Shown one piece after another: positions 1 through 8,199 of a DNA stretch of 19,097 bases. Source of the stretch: Quisquiliibacterium sp036525975 (lineage in GTDB: Bacteria > Pseudomonadota > Gammaproteobacteria > Burkholderiales > Burkholderiaceae_E); contig DATCZK010000022.1 in the NCBI GenBank assembly GCA_036525975.1, positions 1 through 19,097 of the forward strand. The letters are read 5' to 3'. Numbering within the stretch: the stretch's first letter is position 1; the number at the start of each line of letters is the position of its first letter. Below the pieces are notes generated by a model. The model was given only the letters and a program-made list of their open reading frames with translations, searched no databases and was not told the origin of the DNA. The translations under genes and the position numbers were made by a program.

Positions 1-293
1 TGTTCGGGCTGTCGCGAAGGGCGGCCACCGAGTTCTCGTTCTTCCTAGCGATCCCCACGCTGATCGGAGCGGGCGTCTGGGACACCTGGAAGCAGCGCGC
101 GCTGCTCTCGGCCGACGACCTGCCGCTGTTCGCGGTGGGCCTGGTGGTGGCCTTTTTCAGCGCGCTCGCGTGCGTGCACTGGCTGATCCGCTACGTGGCC
201 AGCCACGACTTCGTGCCCTTCGCCTGGTACCGGATCGCGTTCGGCGGGCTGGTGCTCGCCAGCGCCTGGAGCGGGGTCGTGCGCTGGGGTTGA
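1..293 (+). CDS. uppP: Undecaprenyl-diphosphatase UppP (BacA), C-terminal part
   Basis: The gene enters from the left edge; complete codons begin at base 3 and 96 residues remain before the TGA at 291-293. UppP is an inner-membrane phosphatase that recycles undecaprenyl diphosphate to the carrier lipid used for peptidoglycan and other envelope polymers. The visible part begins FGLSRRAATEFSFFLAIPT, which matches the second conserved UppP region (the SRxxATxFSFFLAIP signature). Two hydrophobic segments follow, one near LPLFAVGLVVAFFSALACV and one near YRIAFGGLVLASAW, as expected for the last helices of the family. The catalytic first conserved region lies outside the window. It converges on trmB with only 42 nt between the stops. 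Confidence 0.93.
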   Translation, partial: FGLSRRAATEFSFFLAIPTLIGAGVWDTWKQRALLSADDLPLFAVGLVVAFFSALACVHWLIRYVASHDFVPFAWYRIAFGGLVLASAWSGVVRWG

Positions 294-303
294 GCGGTCG
301 CAT

Positions 304-324
304 CCGGGCGCGGCCGTCGCCCGG
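304..324. terminator. GC hairpin between convergent uppP and trmB
   Basis: A 7-bp perfect stem, CCGGGCG (304-310) with CGCCCGG (318-324), closes a 7-nt loop in the 42-nt gap between the uppP and trmB stop codons. There is no T-run on either side, so it is not a canonical intrinsic terminator. It could end transcripts from both sides or simply protect 3' ends. Confidence 0.35.
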
Positions 325-335
325 GCGGGGCGCGA

Positions 336-1073
336 TCAGCGCGCCGGCCTGCGCTCGAACACCAGGTCGCGGACCCCGTAGCCGCGTTGCAGCCCGCGAT
401 TCTCGAACTTGGTGAGCGGGCGGTAGTCGGGGCGCGGCGCGAAGCCCTCGGCCGTGTTCGCGAGCAGCGGCTCGGCGCCGAGCACCGAGAGCATCTGCTC
501 GGCGTAGTCCTCCCAGTCGGTGGCGCAGTGCAGGTAGCCCCCGGGGCGCAGCCGGCTCGCGAGCAGCGCGACGAACTCGGGGCGGATCAGCCTGCGCTTG
601 TGGTGCCGCGCCTTGGGCCAGGGGTCGGGGAAGAACACGTGCGCGCCCGACAGCGTGCCCGGGCCGATCATCTCGCGCACCACGTCGATCGCGTCGTGCT
701 GCACGATGCGCAGGTTCGCGAGCCCCTCGAGTTCGATCAGCCGCAGCAGGCTGCCCACGCCCGGCGGATAGACCTCGACGCCGATGAAGTCCCACCCGGG
801 GCGCGCGGCCGCGATCCGGGCCGTGGTCTCGCCCATGCCGAAGCCGATCTCGAGCGCCAGCGGCGCCGCGCGGCCGAACGCCTGCTCCGCGTCGATCGGC
901 GCTTCGCGGTAGGCGAGGCCGTAGCGCGGCAGCAGCCGCTCGTAGGCCGAGCGCTGCCCGGCGGTGAAGTGGCCGCGCCGGCCGGAAAAGCTGCGGATGT
1001 GCGGGTGCGCCGCGGGGCCCGCGCTCGGGGCGTTGCCGTCGTGATCGCCCTCGCGGGGACGCGACGGGTTCAC
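336..1073 (-). CDS. trmB: tRNA (guanine-N7-)-methyltransferase TrmB
   Basis: A 245-residue SAM-dependent methyltransferase that makes m7G46 in tRNA variable loops. The SAM-binding motif LEIGFGMGETT lies at about residues 74-84, the acidic end of the next strand at GVEVYPPG (98-105), the HDAID strand at about 126-130, and the TrmB signature FFPDPWPKARHHKRRL at 147-162. The C-terminal TKFENRG element (221-227) is also present. The frame stays open far upstream, but that part is the antisense-like shadow of the channel gene. I chose GTG at 1073 because it gives the family's usual length and overlaps the channel gene's stop as GTGA, a translational-coupling arrangement. It is the last gene of the DUF6394/channel/trmB operon. 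Confidence 0.95.
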   Translation of the reverse strand: MNPSRPREGDHDGNAPSAGPAAHPHIRSFSGRRGHFTAGQRSAYERLLPRYGLAYREAPIDAEQAFGRAAPLALEIGFGMGETTARIAAARPGWDFIGVEVYPPGVGSLLRLIELEGLANLRIVQHDAIDVVREMIGPGTLSGAHVFFPDPWPKARHHKRRLIRPEFVALLASRLRPGGYLHCATDWEDYAEQMLSVLGAEPLLANTAEGFAPRPDYRPLTKFENRGLQRGYGVRDLVFERRPAR

Positions 1074-2815
1074 GTCGTTTCCGTCGGGCCGGCGCCTGCC
1101 GCGGGCTTGCGCCGGCGGTTCGAGATCGCCTGCCAGATCCAGCCGGTGCGGCGGTCCACGCCGGTGCAGACGTACTCGAGCTCGTTGGCGTTGGTGATCG
1201 TCATCTCCACGCGCGCGCGCACGCCCGGCGAACTCGCGAGCAGCAGCGCGTGCATCGGCTTGAGCGCCTCGTCGGGCCCGGGCAGCACCACGGTGCTGCC
1301 GTCGGCGCGACGCAGCATCAGCGGCACGCACGCGAGCGCGCGGGTGCGGTCGAGCGGGTCGCGCAGGATGTCGCCGAGCGTGACCTGGCTGTCGCGTGCG
1401 CTCGCGGCCGCGAACAGCGCCGGCGCGCTCGCGCGATCGATGCGCACGCTCCAGGGCGCCGGCGCGTCGTCGCCCAGCGTGGTCTCGAGCCGGCGGATCA
1501 GCGCGCTCGCCCAGGCGTCGCGCTCGCCGCGCACCACGTCCAGAAAACCCTCGAGCAACGGCGACATGATCACCGCGATGCACTCGTGCGCGATGATCTC
1601 GCTCGAGTCCATCACGACGTCGGGCTCGATCGCCGCGAACAGGCGCTCGCTGCCCTCGGCGTTCTGCCGCACGACGAGGAAGACATCGGGGTTGATCTCG
1701 CGCGCGGTCACGGCGATCGCGAGGTTCGCCACGTCGCTGTCGGTGGCCGCCACCAGCCCTTCGGCGTCGGCGATGCCCGCCTCGCGCAACACCGCGGCCT
1801 CGGTGCCCACGCCCCGGATCACGCGCTCGTCCTTGGCCGCCGCCGGGTCCGGGTCCACGATCTTGAGCCCGATGCGCTCGTCCTTGAGCCTGCGGGCAAC
1901 CGCCGTGCCGAAGCGGCCGTGGCCGCAGATCACCCAGTCGCCGCGCGGCGGCGGGCGCTCCTTGCGCAGGCTCGAGGCAGGCAGCGCGGTGAGCCAGTCG
2001 AGCAGCCGGTAGCAGCTGGGCTCGCGCATCGCCAGGCGCAGGTAGTCGGCGAAGGCCTCGAAGGGATTGACCACGCGGCGCACGCCGAACGAGGCCATGT
2101 TCGCCGCGGTCTTGAGCTGCTGCGCGCGTGCGATCACCTGCAGGTTCGGGTTGAGCAGCCGCGCCGACGCGGCCACCGCGAGGTTCGCCTCGTCGTCGTC
2201 GGTGAGCGCGAGCGCGCCGCGGCACCATCGGCTCCTCAGGCCGGCCAGCGCCAGCGTGCGCGGCGTGCGAACGTCGCCCAGCAGCGTGGGCGTGTCGGCG
2301 CGCAGGTCCTCCAGTTCGAGCTCGTTCACGCGCTCCTCGTCGATCTCCACGACCACGCAGCGCACGCCGAGGCGGTCGAGCGCGTGGAGCACGAGCTCGC
2401 CCGTTTCGCCGCAACCGCAGATCAGGTAGAAGGGCTCGGAGATGCGGCGCACCTGCCACGAGAACCGGTTGGCGGCCAGCGCGAGGCGAAACGCGCGGTC
2501 TTGCGCGAGCGCGAGCAGGCTCACGATCATGTAGCTCCAGCCGATCACCGACAGGTAGATCGTCACGGTGACCCACATGCGCTGCGCGTTGCCGAAGGCC
2601 GTCGGGATCTCGCCGAAGCCGATCGTGGTGGCGGTGAAGCTCACGAAGTAGAAGGCGTGGAACACGCTGAGCGGCGGCGCCGGCCGCCCCTCGGCGTCCA
2701 CGCCGGGCACCAGCGACATGCCCAGCACCGAGATCGCGTAGACCGCGATCAGCACGATCGTGGGCGCGCGCATGCGCCGCATCACCATGAACAGGATGCT
2801 GTGCCGCGGTGCCAT
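1070..2815 (-). CDS. Two-TM potassium channel with tandem RCK (TrkA-N/TrkA-C) domains
   Basis: A 581-residue inner-membrane K+ channel of the MthK/Kch type. TM1 is at about residues 19-37, a pore helix and selectivity filter TTIGFGE at 63-69 (TxGFG signature), and TM2 at 81-104. A first RCK domain begins near residue 128 with nucleotide-binding motif CGCGETG (133-139), followed by the acidic VVVEIDEE strand. A second begins near 293 with CGHGRFG (297-303), followed by VDPDP. The C-terminal ~120 residues look like an RCK C-lobe. Carrying both RCK copies in one chain implies a gating ring built from four subunits rather than from free RCK subunits. The start at 2815 precedes TM1 by a short basic segment; its Shine-Dalgarno is weak. 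It lies 85 nt after the DUF6394 gene and overlaps trmB by 4 bp. Confidence 0.9.
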   Translation of the reverse strand: MAPRHSILFMVMRRMRAPTIVLIAVYAISVLGMSLVPGVDAEGRPAPPLSVFHAFYFVSFTATTIGFGEIPTAFGNAQRMWVTVTIYLSVIGWSYMIVSLLALAQDRAFRLALAANRFSWQVRRISEPFYLICGCGETGELVLHALDRLGVRCVVVEIDEERVNELELEDLRADTPTLLGDVRTPRTLALAGLRSRWCRGALALTDDDEANLAVAASARLLNPNLQVIARAQQLKTAANMASFGVRRVVNPFEAFADYLRLAMREPSCYRLLDWLTALPASSLRKERPPPRGDWVICGHGRFGTAVARRLKDERIGLKIVDPDPAAAKDERVIRGVGTEAAVLREAGIADAEGLVAATDSDVANLAIAVTAREINPDVFLVVRQNAEGSERLFAAIEPDVVMDSSEIIAHECIAVIMSPLLEGFLDVVRGERDAWASALIRRLETTLGDDAPAPWSVRIDRASAPALFAAASARDSQVTLGDILRDPLDRTRALACVPLMLRRADGSTVVLPGPDEALKPMHALLLASSPGVRARVEMTITNANELEYVCTGVDRRTGWIWQAISNRRRKPAAGAGPTETT

Positions 2816-2900
2816 CGCTTCGTTCGCTCGGTTCGTGGGTGCCGGGCCGCGGGCGCGGGACGAGGGCGGTTGCGCGCGCGCGGGGCGGGCGTCGCCGTCC

Positions 2901-3284
2901 TCAGCGGCGCAGCATCAGCGTCTCGCCGATCAGGATCACCACCGAGATCACGTTGGCGAACAGCGCGCCCGCCGAGAGCGAGACCATCGAGCTCGTGACC
3001 TCGGGGGTGAGGCCCGCGCCGCTCACGTGCACGGCCCAGGTCCAGACCGCCGCCGCGACCAGCAGCTGGAGGTCGGCCACGAGGCTGGTGGCGAGGTGGA
3101 TCGCGCCGATCTGCGTGCGGTCGCCGAACTTGAGCACGGTGGCGATCAGGTTCACGACGATCGCCGCGAACAGCTCGTAGACGTGGTGGTGCGCGCTGTT
3201 GTCGATCTCGCCGAGCACGAAGCCGAAGTTCAGCGTGGCGGCGAAGACGATGAAGAAACCGAAGACGACCTTGTCCAGATTCAT
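2901..3284 (-). CDS. Small four-TM membrane protein, DUF6394-like
   Basis: A 127-residue, very hydrophobic protein with four predicted membrane segments, at about residues 6-25, 35-53, 62-85 and 98-120. A conserved-looking His cluster (NSAHHHVYELF, 29-39) sits at the mouth of TM2, and the second loop carries KFGDRTQIGA. The sequence resembles what I recall of DUF6394 proteins of Betaproteobacteria; no function is established and none is claimed. It is first in an operon with a K+ channel 85 nt downstream, so a role linked to the channel or to membrane potential is a reasonable inference. There is only a weak Shine-Dalgarno before ATG 3284. Confidence 0.8.
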   Translation of the reverse strand: MNLDKVVFGFFIVFAATLNFGFVLGEIDNSAHHHVYELFAAIVVNLIATVLKFGDRTQIGAIHLATSLVADLQLLVAAAVWTWAVHVSGAGLTPEVTSSMVSLSAGALFANVISVVILIGETLMLRR

Positions 3285-3316
3285 GGCGATGCGGGCTCGG
3301 TGGCTGCAGGCGTCTT

Positions 3317-3322
3317 CATTCT
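3317..3322 (-). promoter_or_regulatory. Possible -10 box for the DUF6394/channel/trmB operon
   Basis: On the minus strand TAGAAT (5 of 6 to TATAAT) lies about 33 nt before ATG 3284. No convincing -35 is visible at 16-18 nt, so this is a weak call based on the hexamer and its position in the 79-nt divergent gap. Confidence 0.28.
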
Positions 3323-3348
3323 AGTCGCTGGCGCGCGCGGCGGCGTTG

Positions 3349-3354
3349 TAGAAT
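3349..3354 (+). promoter_or_regulatory. Possible -10 box of the tRNA-Gly / deacetylase transcript
   Basis: TAGAAT (5 of 6 to TATAAT) lies 9 nt before the first base of tRNA-Gly, which would start transcription at or just before the tRNA's 5' end. The -35 region is poor. This would be the natural promoter for both the tRNA and the deacetylase gene that follows it. Confidence 0.4.
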
Positions 3355-3363
3355 TCGGCCAGC

Positions 3364-3437
3364 GCGGGTGTAGTTCAATGGCAGAACGGCAGCTTCCCAA
3401 GCTGCATACGAGGGTTCGATTCCCTTCACCCGCTCCA
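3364..3437 (+). tRNA. tRNA-Gly, anticodon CCC
   Basis: A complete 74-nt cloverleaf with encoded CCA. The acceptor stem GCGGGTG pairs with CACCCGC over 7 bp, the D stem is GTTC/GAAC, the anticodon stem GCAGC/GCTGC encloses TTCCCAA with anticodon CCC at 3396-3398, and the T arm is GAGGG-TTCGATT-CCCTT. The discriminator is T. It is close to E. coli tRNA-Gly(CCC) as I recall that sequence. It reads GGG codons. The deacetylase-family ATG begins 3 nt after the CCA. Confidence 0.97.
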
Positions 3438-3440
3438 GTC

Positions 3441-4367
3441 ATGAAGACCGCGTACCTCAGCCACCCGAGCAGCCTGCGCCACGAGATGGGATACGGGCAC
3501 CCCGAGTGCCCGGAGCGCGTGGCGGCGATCCACGAGCGGCTGCTCGCGCGCGGCGTGCTCGAGCACTGCCAGTCGTTCGAGGCGCCCGAGGCCACCGACG
3601 CGCAGATCGCGCGCGCGCACGACCTGCGGCACATCGCCGAGCTGCGCGCTGCGGCGCCCGCCCAGGGCCACCGCCGGCTCGATCCCGACACCGCGATGAA
3701 CCCGCACACGCTCGAGGCCGCGCTGCACGCCGCCGGCGCCGCCGTGCGCGCCGCCGAGCTCGTCGTGCGCGGCGGGTTCGCGAGGGCGTTTTGCAACGTG
3801 CGCCCGCCGGGGCACCACGCCACCCGCTCGGCGGCGATGGGCTTTTGCCTGTTCAACAACGTGGCGATCGGCATCCGGCACGCGCTCGACGAACTGGGCC
3901 TCGAGCGCGTGGCGCTGGTGGACTTCGACGTGCACCACGGCAACGGCAGCGAAGACATCCTCGCCGGCGACGACCGGGTGCTGATGGTGTCCACCTTCCA
4001 GGCGCGGCTCTACCCGTTCAGCGGCGAGACGCCGCTGGGCGCGAACATGCGCAACGCGGGGCTTCCGCCCTTCTCGGACGGCGAGCCGATGCGCCGCGCC
4101 GTGACCGAGCAGTGGTGGCCGGCGCTGCGCAGGTTCGCGCCGCAGATGCTGTTCGTGTCGGCCGGCTTCGACGCGCACCGCGACGACGACATCAGCCAGC
4201 TCGGCTGGGGCGACGCCGACTATCGCTGGCTGAGCGACGAGCTCGTGGCGATGGCCGACGAGCTCTGCCAGGGGAGGATCGTGTCGATGCTCGAGGGCGG
4301 CTACAACCTGCACGCGCTCGCGCGCTGCGCCGAGCTGCACCTGCGCTCGCTCGCCGGCATCGGCTGA
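3441..4367 (+). CDS. Histone deacetylase-family (class II / AcuC-like) Zn-dependent amidohydrolase
   Basis: A 308-residue deacetylase/polyamine-amidohydrolase-fold enzyme, presumably cytoplasmic. The N-terminus contains the GHPECPERV family motif (19-27). Catalytic residues visible are the His pair in RPPGHHA (H125, H126), the Zn ligands D163 and H165 in DFDVHHGNG, and D244 in SAGFDAH, with the LEGGYN loop at 284-289 (Tyr288). Bacterial members remove acetyl or other acyl groups from small amines or protein lysines; the substrate cannot be told from sequence. The ATG at 3441 gives the normal family N-terminus (MKTAYLSHP), but it stands only 3 nt after the tRNA-Gly CCA and has no Shine-Dalgarno outside the tRNA. 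A later ATG at 3487 would cut off part of the conserved N-terminal region, so 3441 is preferred. It converges on fbp. Confidence 0.93.
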   Translation: MKTAYLSHPSSLRHEMGYGHPECPERVAAIHERLLARGVLEHCQSFEAPEATDAQIARAHDLRHIAELRAAAPAQGHRRLDPDTAMNPHTLEAALHAAGAAVRAAELVVRGGFARAFCNVRPPGHHATRSAAMGFCLFNNVAIGIRHALDELGLERVALVDFDVHHGNGSEDILAGDDRVLMVSTFQARLYPFSGETPLGANMRNAGLPPFSDGEPMRRAVTEQWWPALRRFAPQMLFVSAGFDAHRDDDISQLGWGDADYRWLSDELVAMADELCQGRIVSMLEGGYNLHALARCAELHLRSLAGIG

Positions 4368-4403
4368 GGCGCGGTCGGCGCCGCCGCGCGCCGGCCGCCG
4401 CGG

Positions 4404-4426
4404 GGCGCGCGGGTTCTGCGCGCGCC
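4404..4426. terminator. GC hairpin between convergent deacetylase and fbp
   Basis: An 8-bp perfect stem, GGCGCGCG (4404-4411) with CGCGCGCC (4419-4426), closes loop GGTTCTG. It sits in the 63-nt gap between the two facing stop codons. It has no T-run, so it is a terminator-like structure only. Confidence 0.42.
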
Positions 4427-4430
4427 GGTC

Positions 4431-5435
4431 CTACGGCTGGTGGTACGAGGTCACCCGCTCGACCTCCTCCTTCGAGCCGAGGAACACCGCAACGCGCTCG
4501 TGCAGCGCCTTGGGCTGCACGTCGAGCATGCGCTGCAAGCCGTTGGTGGCGGCGCCGCCGGCCTGCTCGATCAGGAAGGCCATCGGGTTGGCCTCGTACA
4601 TCAGGCGCAGGCGGCCGGCCCTGGTGGGGTCGCGGTTGTCGCGCGGGTACATGAAGATGCCCCCGCGCGTGAGGATGCGGTGCACGTCGGCCACCATCGA
4701 CGCGACCCATCGCATGTTGTAGTTCTTGCCGCGCGGGCCGTCCTTGCCCGCGAGCAGTTCGTCGATGTAGCGGCGCACGGGCGGCTCCCAGTGGCGCGCG
4801 TTCGAGGCGTTGATCGCGTATTCGTGCGTTCGCTCGGGAATGCGCATGTTGTCGGCGGTCTTGGTCCACGAGCCGGTCTCGCGATCGAGCGTGAACTTCG
4901 CCACCCCGTCGCCCACCGTGAGAACGAGCAGCGTCGACGGGCCGTAGACGGCGTAGCCGGCCGCGAGCTGGCGGCTTCCCGGCTGCAGGAAGTGCTCCGG
5001 GGTGGTCTCGCGCACGCCGTCGGGCATCTTGAGCACCGAGAAGATCGTGCCGATCGACACGTTCACGTCGATGTTCGACGACCCGTCGAGCGGATCGAAC
5101 AGCAGCAGGTGCTCGCCGCGCGGATAGCGGTTCGGGATCGCGTAGATCTCCTCCATCTCTTCCGAGGCCATCGCCGCGAGGTGGCCGCCCCACTCGTTGG
5201 CCTCGAGCAGCGTCTCGTTGGCGATCACGTCGAGCTTCTTCTGCGCCTCGCCCTGCACGTTGTTGGTGCCGGCCTCGCCCAGCATGTTGGCCAGCGCGCC
5301 CTTGCTCACCGCGAGGCTGATGCGCTTGCACGCGCGCGCCACCACCTCGAGCAGCAGCCGCAGTTCGCCCGAGATCTTGCCCTCGCCGCGCTGCTTCTCG
5401 ACCAGGTACTGCGTGAGGCTCACCAGGTGTCTCAT
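4431..5435 (-). CDS. fbp: Fructose-1,6-bisphosphatase, class I
   Basis: A 334-residue cytoplasmic phosphatase of gluconeogenesis and the Calvin/pentose phosphate routes, converting fructose 1,6-bisphosphate to fructose 6-phosphate with Mg2+. The class I metal site DPLDGSSNIDVNVSIGT is at 114-130, with upstream acidic SEEMEE (91-96). The substrate region KNYNMRWVASMVADVH and the GGIFMYP segment are both present, as is the AGGAATNG motif. Length is normal for the family. ATG 5435 is preceded at good spacing by GGGAG. The gene is last in the minus-strand operon, 34 nt after pepN. Together with pyruvate carboxylase nearby it supports a gluconeogenic carbon flow, though the two are divergently placed. 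Confidence 0.97.
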   Translation of the reverse strand: MRHLVSLTQYLVEKQRGEGKISGELRLLLEVVARACKRISLAVSKGALANMLGEAGTNNVQGEAQKKLDVIANETLLEANEWGGHLAAMASEEMEEIYAIPNRYPRGEHLLLFDPLDGSSNIDVNVSIGTIFSVLKMPDGVRETTPEHFLQPGSRQLAAGYAVYGPSTLLVLTVGDGVAKFTLDRETGSWTKTADNMRIPERTHEYAINASNARHWEPPVRRYIDELLAGKDGPRGKNYNMRWVASMVADVHRILTRGGIFMYPRDNRDPTRAGRLRLMYEANPMAFLIEQAGGAATNGLQRMLDVQPKALHERVAVFLGSKEEVERVTSYHQP

Positions 5436-5469
5436 CTTCTTCTCCCAGATGCGGCTGTCGTGGGTGCGC

Positions 5470-8199
5470 TCAGGCGGCGAGCGCCTTGGCGACGATCTCG
5501 TGCACGTCGGGCGAGAGATCGGGGTGCGCGCGCACGCTCTCGAGCGCGTCGCGCATCGCCTGCGCGCGCTCGGGCGTGAACTTGCGCCAGCGGTCGAGCG
5601 CGCGCGCCATGCGCGCCGCGGTTTGCGGGTTGAGCCGGTCGAGCGCCAGCACCTGCTCCACCCAGAATGCGTAGCCGCTCGCGTCGCCGGCGTGGAACTC
5701 GGCGAGGTTGCCGTTGACGAAGCCGCCCACCAGCGCGCGCACGCGGTTGGGGTTGCGCATCGAGTAGGCCGGGTGCGAGAGCAGCGCGCGCACGCGCCCC
5801 AGCACCGGCGGGTCGCCGGGCTGGCGGTGCATCAGCGCCTGCACGGTGAGCCACTTGTCCATCGCGAGCGGCTCGTCGGCGAAGAGCCGGGCGAAGTCGC
5901 CGAGCACGCGCTCGCGCTGCGGGGCGGGGCTGTTCACGAGCGCCTGCATCGCCGCTTGCCGGTCGGTCATGTTGTCGGCGCGGTCGAAGTGCGCCGCGGC
6001 GGTGGCGAAGGCCTCGGCCTCGCCGGTGCGCACCCAGTAGGCGAGGGCGGCGTTGCGCAGCGACCTGCGACCGGCGCCCCCCGGCGTGGGCGCGTAGGGC
6101 CCGGTGCTCGCGAGCGCGCGCCACAGCGCGCGCCAGCGCTCGCCCAGCGTGGCCGCCAGGTGCGCCAGCAGGCCGTTGCGCGCCGCGCGCACGGCAACCG
6201 GATCCACCACCGGCAGGTGCTCGGCGAGCACGCCCTCGGGCGGCATCGCGAGGGCAACCTGGCGAAACGCCGGGTCGAGGCCGTCGTCGGCCAGCAGCGC
6301 CGCGGCGGCGTCGACCAGCACCTCGCCCGCCGCGTGCGCGGGCTTCCCCGCCACGATCGCGAGCATCGCCTCCACCGCCAGCCGCTGCATCGCCTCCCAG
6401 CGGTTGAACGGGTCGCTGTCGTGGCGCGCGAGGAACGCGAGCTCGCGCGGCGCGTACTTGTAATCGACGATCACCGGCGCCGAGAAGTTCCTCAGCAGCG
6501 AGGGGATCGGCGCCTCGCGCACGTCTTCGAAGACGAAGCGCTGTCGCGCTTCGGTGAGCTCGAGCACCGCGGTCGTGCCCGCGCCGGCGCCGCGCCGGCG
6601 CGCGCCGCGCAAGTTCAGCTCGAGGTCGCGGCCGTCGGCGCCCACCAGCCCCACCGCCACCGGCACGTGCAGCGGCGCCTTGTCGGGCTGGCCCGGCGTG
6701 GGCGCGGTGCGCTGCTCGATCTCGAGCGTGAACGTGCGCGCCTTCGGGTCGTGCGTTGCCAGCACCGACAGCCTCGGCGTGCCCGCCTGCGAATACCAGC
6801 GCCCGAAGCGCTCGAGGTCGAGGCCGTTGGCGTCGGCGATCGCCGCCACGAACTCGTCGCAGGTCACCGCCTGCCCGTCGTGCCGCGCGAAGTACAGCTC
6901 GAGCCCGCGCCTGAAGCCCTCCGCTCCCACGAGCGTGTGCAGCATGCGGATCACCTCGGCGCCCTTCTCGTAGACGGTCACGGTGTAGAAGTTGTTGATC
7001 TCTTCGTAGGCGTCGGGCCGGATCGGGTGCGCCATCGGCCCGGCGTCCTCGGGGAACTGCGCGGCGCGCAGCACGCGCACGTCCTCGATGCGCTTGACGG
7101 CGCGCGCGCTCGCCGCGGCCGCGGCGTCCGCGCTCGCGAGCGCGAGCATGTCGGCCGAGAACTCCTGGTCGCGGAAGACGGTGAGGCCCTCCTTGAGCGT
7201 GAGCTGGAACCAGTCGCGGCAGGTGACCCGGTTCCCGGTCCAGTTGTGGAAATACTCGTGCGCCACCACCGACTCGATCGCGGCGAAGTCGGCGTCGGTG
7301 GCCAGGCGCGGCGTGGCGAACACGTAGCGGGTGTTGAAGATGTTCAACCCCTTGTTCTCCATCGCGCCCATGTTGAAGTCGCTCACCGCCACGATCATGA
7401 AGCGCTCGAGGTCGAGCTCGAGGCCGAAGCGGTGCTCGTCCCAGCGGATCGCGTCGACCAGCGCGCGCATCGCGTGCCCGGTCTTGTCCTCGTTGCCGGG
7501 CTCCACCCACACCTGCAGCAGCGCCCGCTTTCCCGAGCGCGTGAGGATCTCCTGCTCGCGCGCCGACAGGCGCCCGGCCACCAGCGCGAACAGGTAGCTC
7601 GGCTTGGGGAACGGGTCGGTCCAGCGCGCCCAGTGACGCGCCGGCGCGGCGCCCGCCGCCGGCTCGTCGCCGCTCGCGCTCAGGTTGCCGTTGGACAGCA
7701 GCACCGGGCAGCGCTCGCGCTCGGCGCGCAGCGTCACCGTGTAGCGCGCCATCACGTCGGGCCGGTCGGGGAAGAAGGTGATGCGGCGAAAGCCCTGGGC
7801 CTCGCACTGGGTGAAGAAGTTGTCGTTGGACTGGTACAGGCCCATCAGCGAGGTGTTCGACGCCGGCGCGAGGCGCGTGACCACGCGCAGCACGAAGCGC
7901 TCGGGCACGCGGTCGACGGTGAGCGCCTGCGCGTCGTGCCGGTACGCGCCTTCGGGCACGACCTCGCCGTCGATCGCCACCTCGATCAGCTCGAGCCCGT
8001 CGCCGTCGAGCACGAGCGGCGCGCCGGCGGGCGTGCGCCGGTTGCGCCGCACGCGCGAGATCGCCGTCACGATCGTGCGCTCGGGGTCGAGCGCGAAGTC
8101 GAGGTCGATCTCGTCGACCAGGTAGGCGGGCGGGCGATAGTCGTCGCGGTGCACCGCGCTCGCGGTGCGCGCCTGTGGGGCGGGGCTCGTCTTCGTCAC
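5470..8199 (-). CDS. pepN: Aminopeptidase N (M1 family)
   Basis: A 909-residue Zn metallo-aminopeptidase of the E. coli PepN type, normally a cytoplasmic enzyme finishing peptide breakdown. It has the N-terminal beta domain beginning RDDYRPPAYLVDEIDLDF, the exopeptidase motif GAMEN (278-282), and the Zn motif HEYFHNW (314-320) with the third ligand E337 in LKEGLT. The NNFYT segment (402-406) carries the catalytic Tyr405. The C-terminal helical domain is full length. GTG 8199 overlaps the stop of the upstream small gene as GTGA, and the protein has no signal peptide. The frame continues upstream, but that part is a shadow of the two upstream genes. A stretch MLALASADAAAAASARAV (351-368), between the Zn site and Tyr405, is Ala-rich and seems longer than in E. 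coli PepN as I remember it. Confidence 0.96.
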   Translation of the reverse strand: MTKTSPAPQARTASAVHRDDYRPPAYLVDEIDLDFALDPERTIVTAISRVRRNRRTPAGAPLVLDGDGLELIEVAIDGEVVPEGAYRHDAQALTVDRVPERFVLRVVTRLAPASNTSLMGLYQSNDNFFTQCEAQGFRRITFFPDRPDVMARYTVTLRAERERCPVLLSNGNLSASGDEPAAGAAPARHWARWTDPFPKPSYLFALVAGRLSAREQEILTRSGKRALLQVWVEPGNEDKTGHAMRALVDAIRWDEHRFGLELDLERFMIVAVSDFNMGAMENKGLNIFNTRYVFATPRLATDADFAAIESVVAHEYFHNWTGNRVTCRDWFQLTLKEGLTVFRDQEFSADMLALASADAAAAASARAVKRIEDVRVLRAAQFPEDAGPMAHPIRPDAYEEINNFYTVTVYEKGAEVIRMLHTLVGAEGFRRGLELYFARHDGQAVTCDEFVAAIADANGLDLERFGRWYSQAGTPRLSVLATHDPKARTFTLEIEQRTAPTPGQPDKAPLHVPVAVGLVGADGRDLELNLRGARRRGAGAGTTAVLELTEARQRFVFEDVREAPIPSLLRNFSAPVIVDYKYAPRELAFLARHDSDPFNRWEAMQRLAVEAMLAIVAGKPAHAAGEVLVDAAAALLADDGLDPAFRQVALAMPPEGVLAEHLPVVDPVAVRAARNGLLAHLAATLGERWRALWRALASTGPYAPTPGGAGRRSLRNAALAYWVRTGEAEAFATAAAHFDRADNMTDRQAAMQALVNSPAPQRERVLGDFARLFADEPLAMDKWLTVQALMHRQPGDPPVLGRVRALLSHPAYSMRNPNRVRALVGGFVNGNLAEFHAGDASGYAFWVEQVLALDRLNPQTAARMARALDRWRKFTPERAQAMRDALESVRAHPDLSPDVHEIVAKALAA

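Noticed and set aside
1074..2576. Upstream extension of the TrmB frame to 746 residues
   Set aside because: The extra part is the out-of-frame shadow of the channel gene on the same strand; TrmB length and the GTGA overlap fix the start at 1073.
2760..3440. Upstream extension of the deacetylase frame through the tRNA
   Set aside because: It would translate the tRNA gene and antisense of DUF6394; the family N-terminus begins at 3441.
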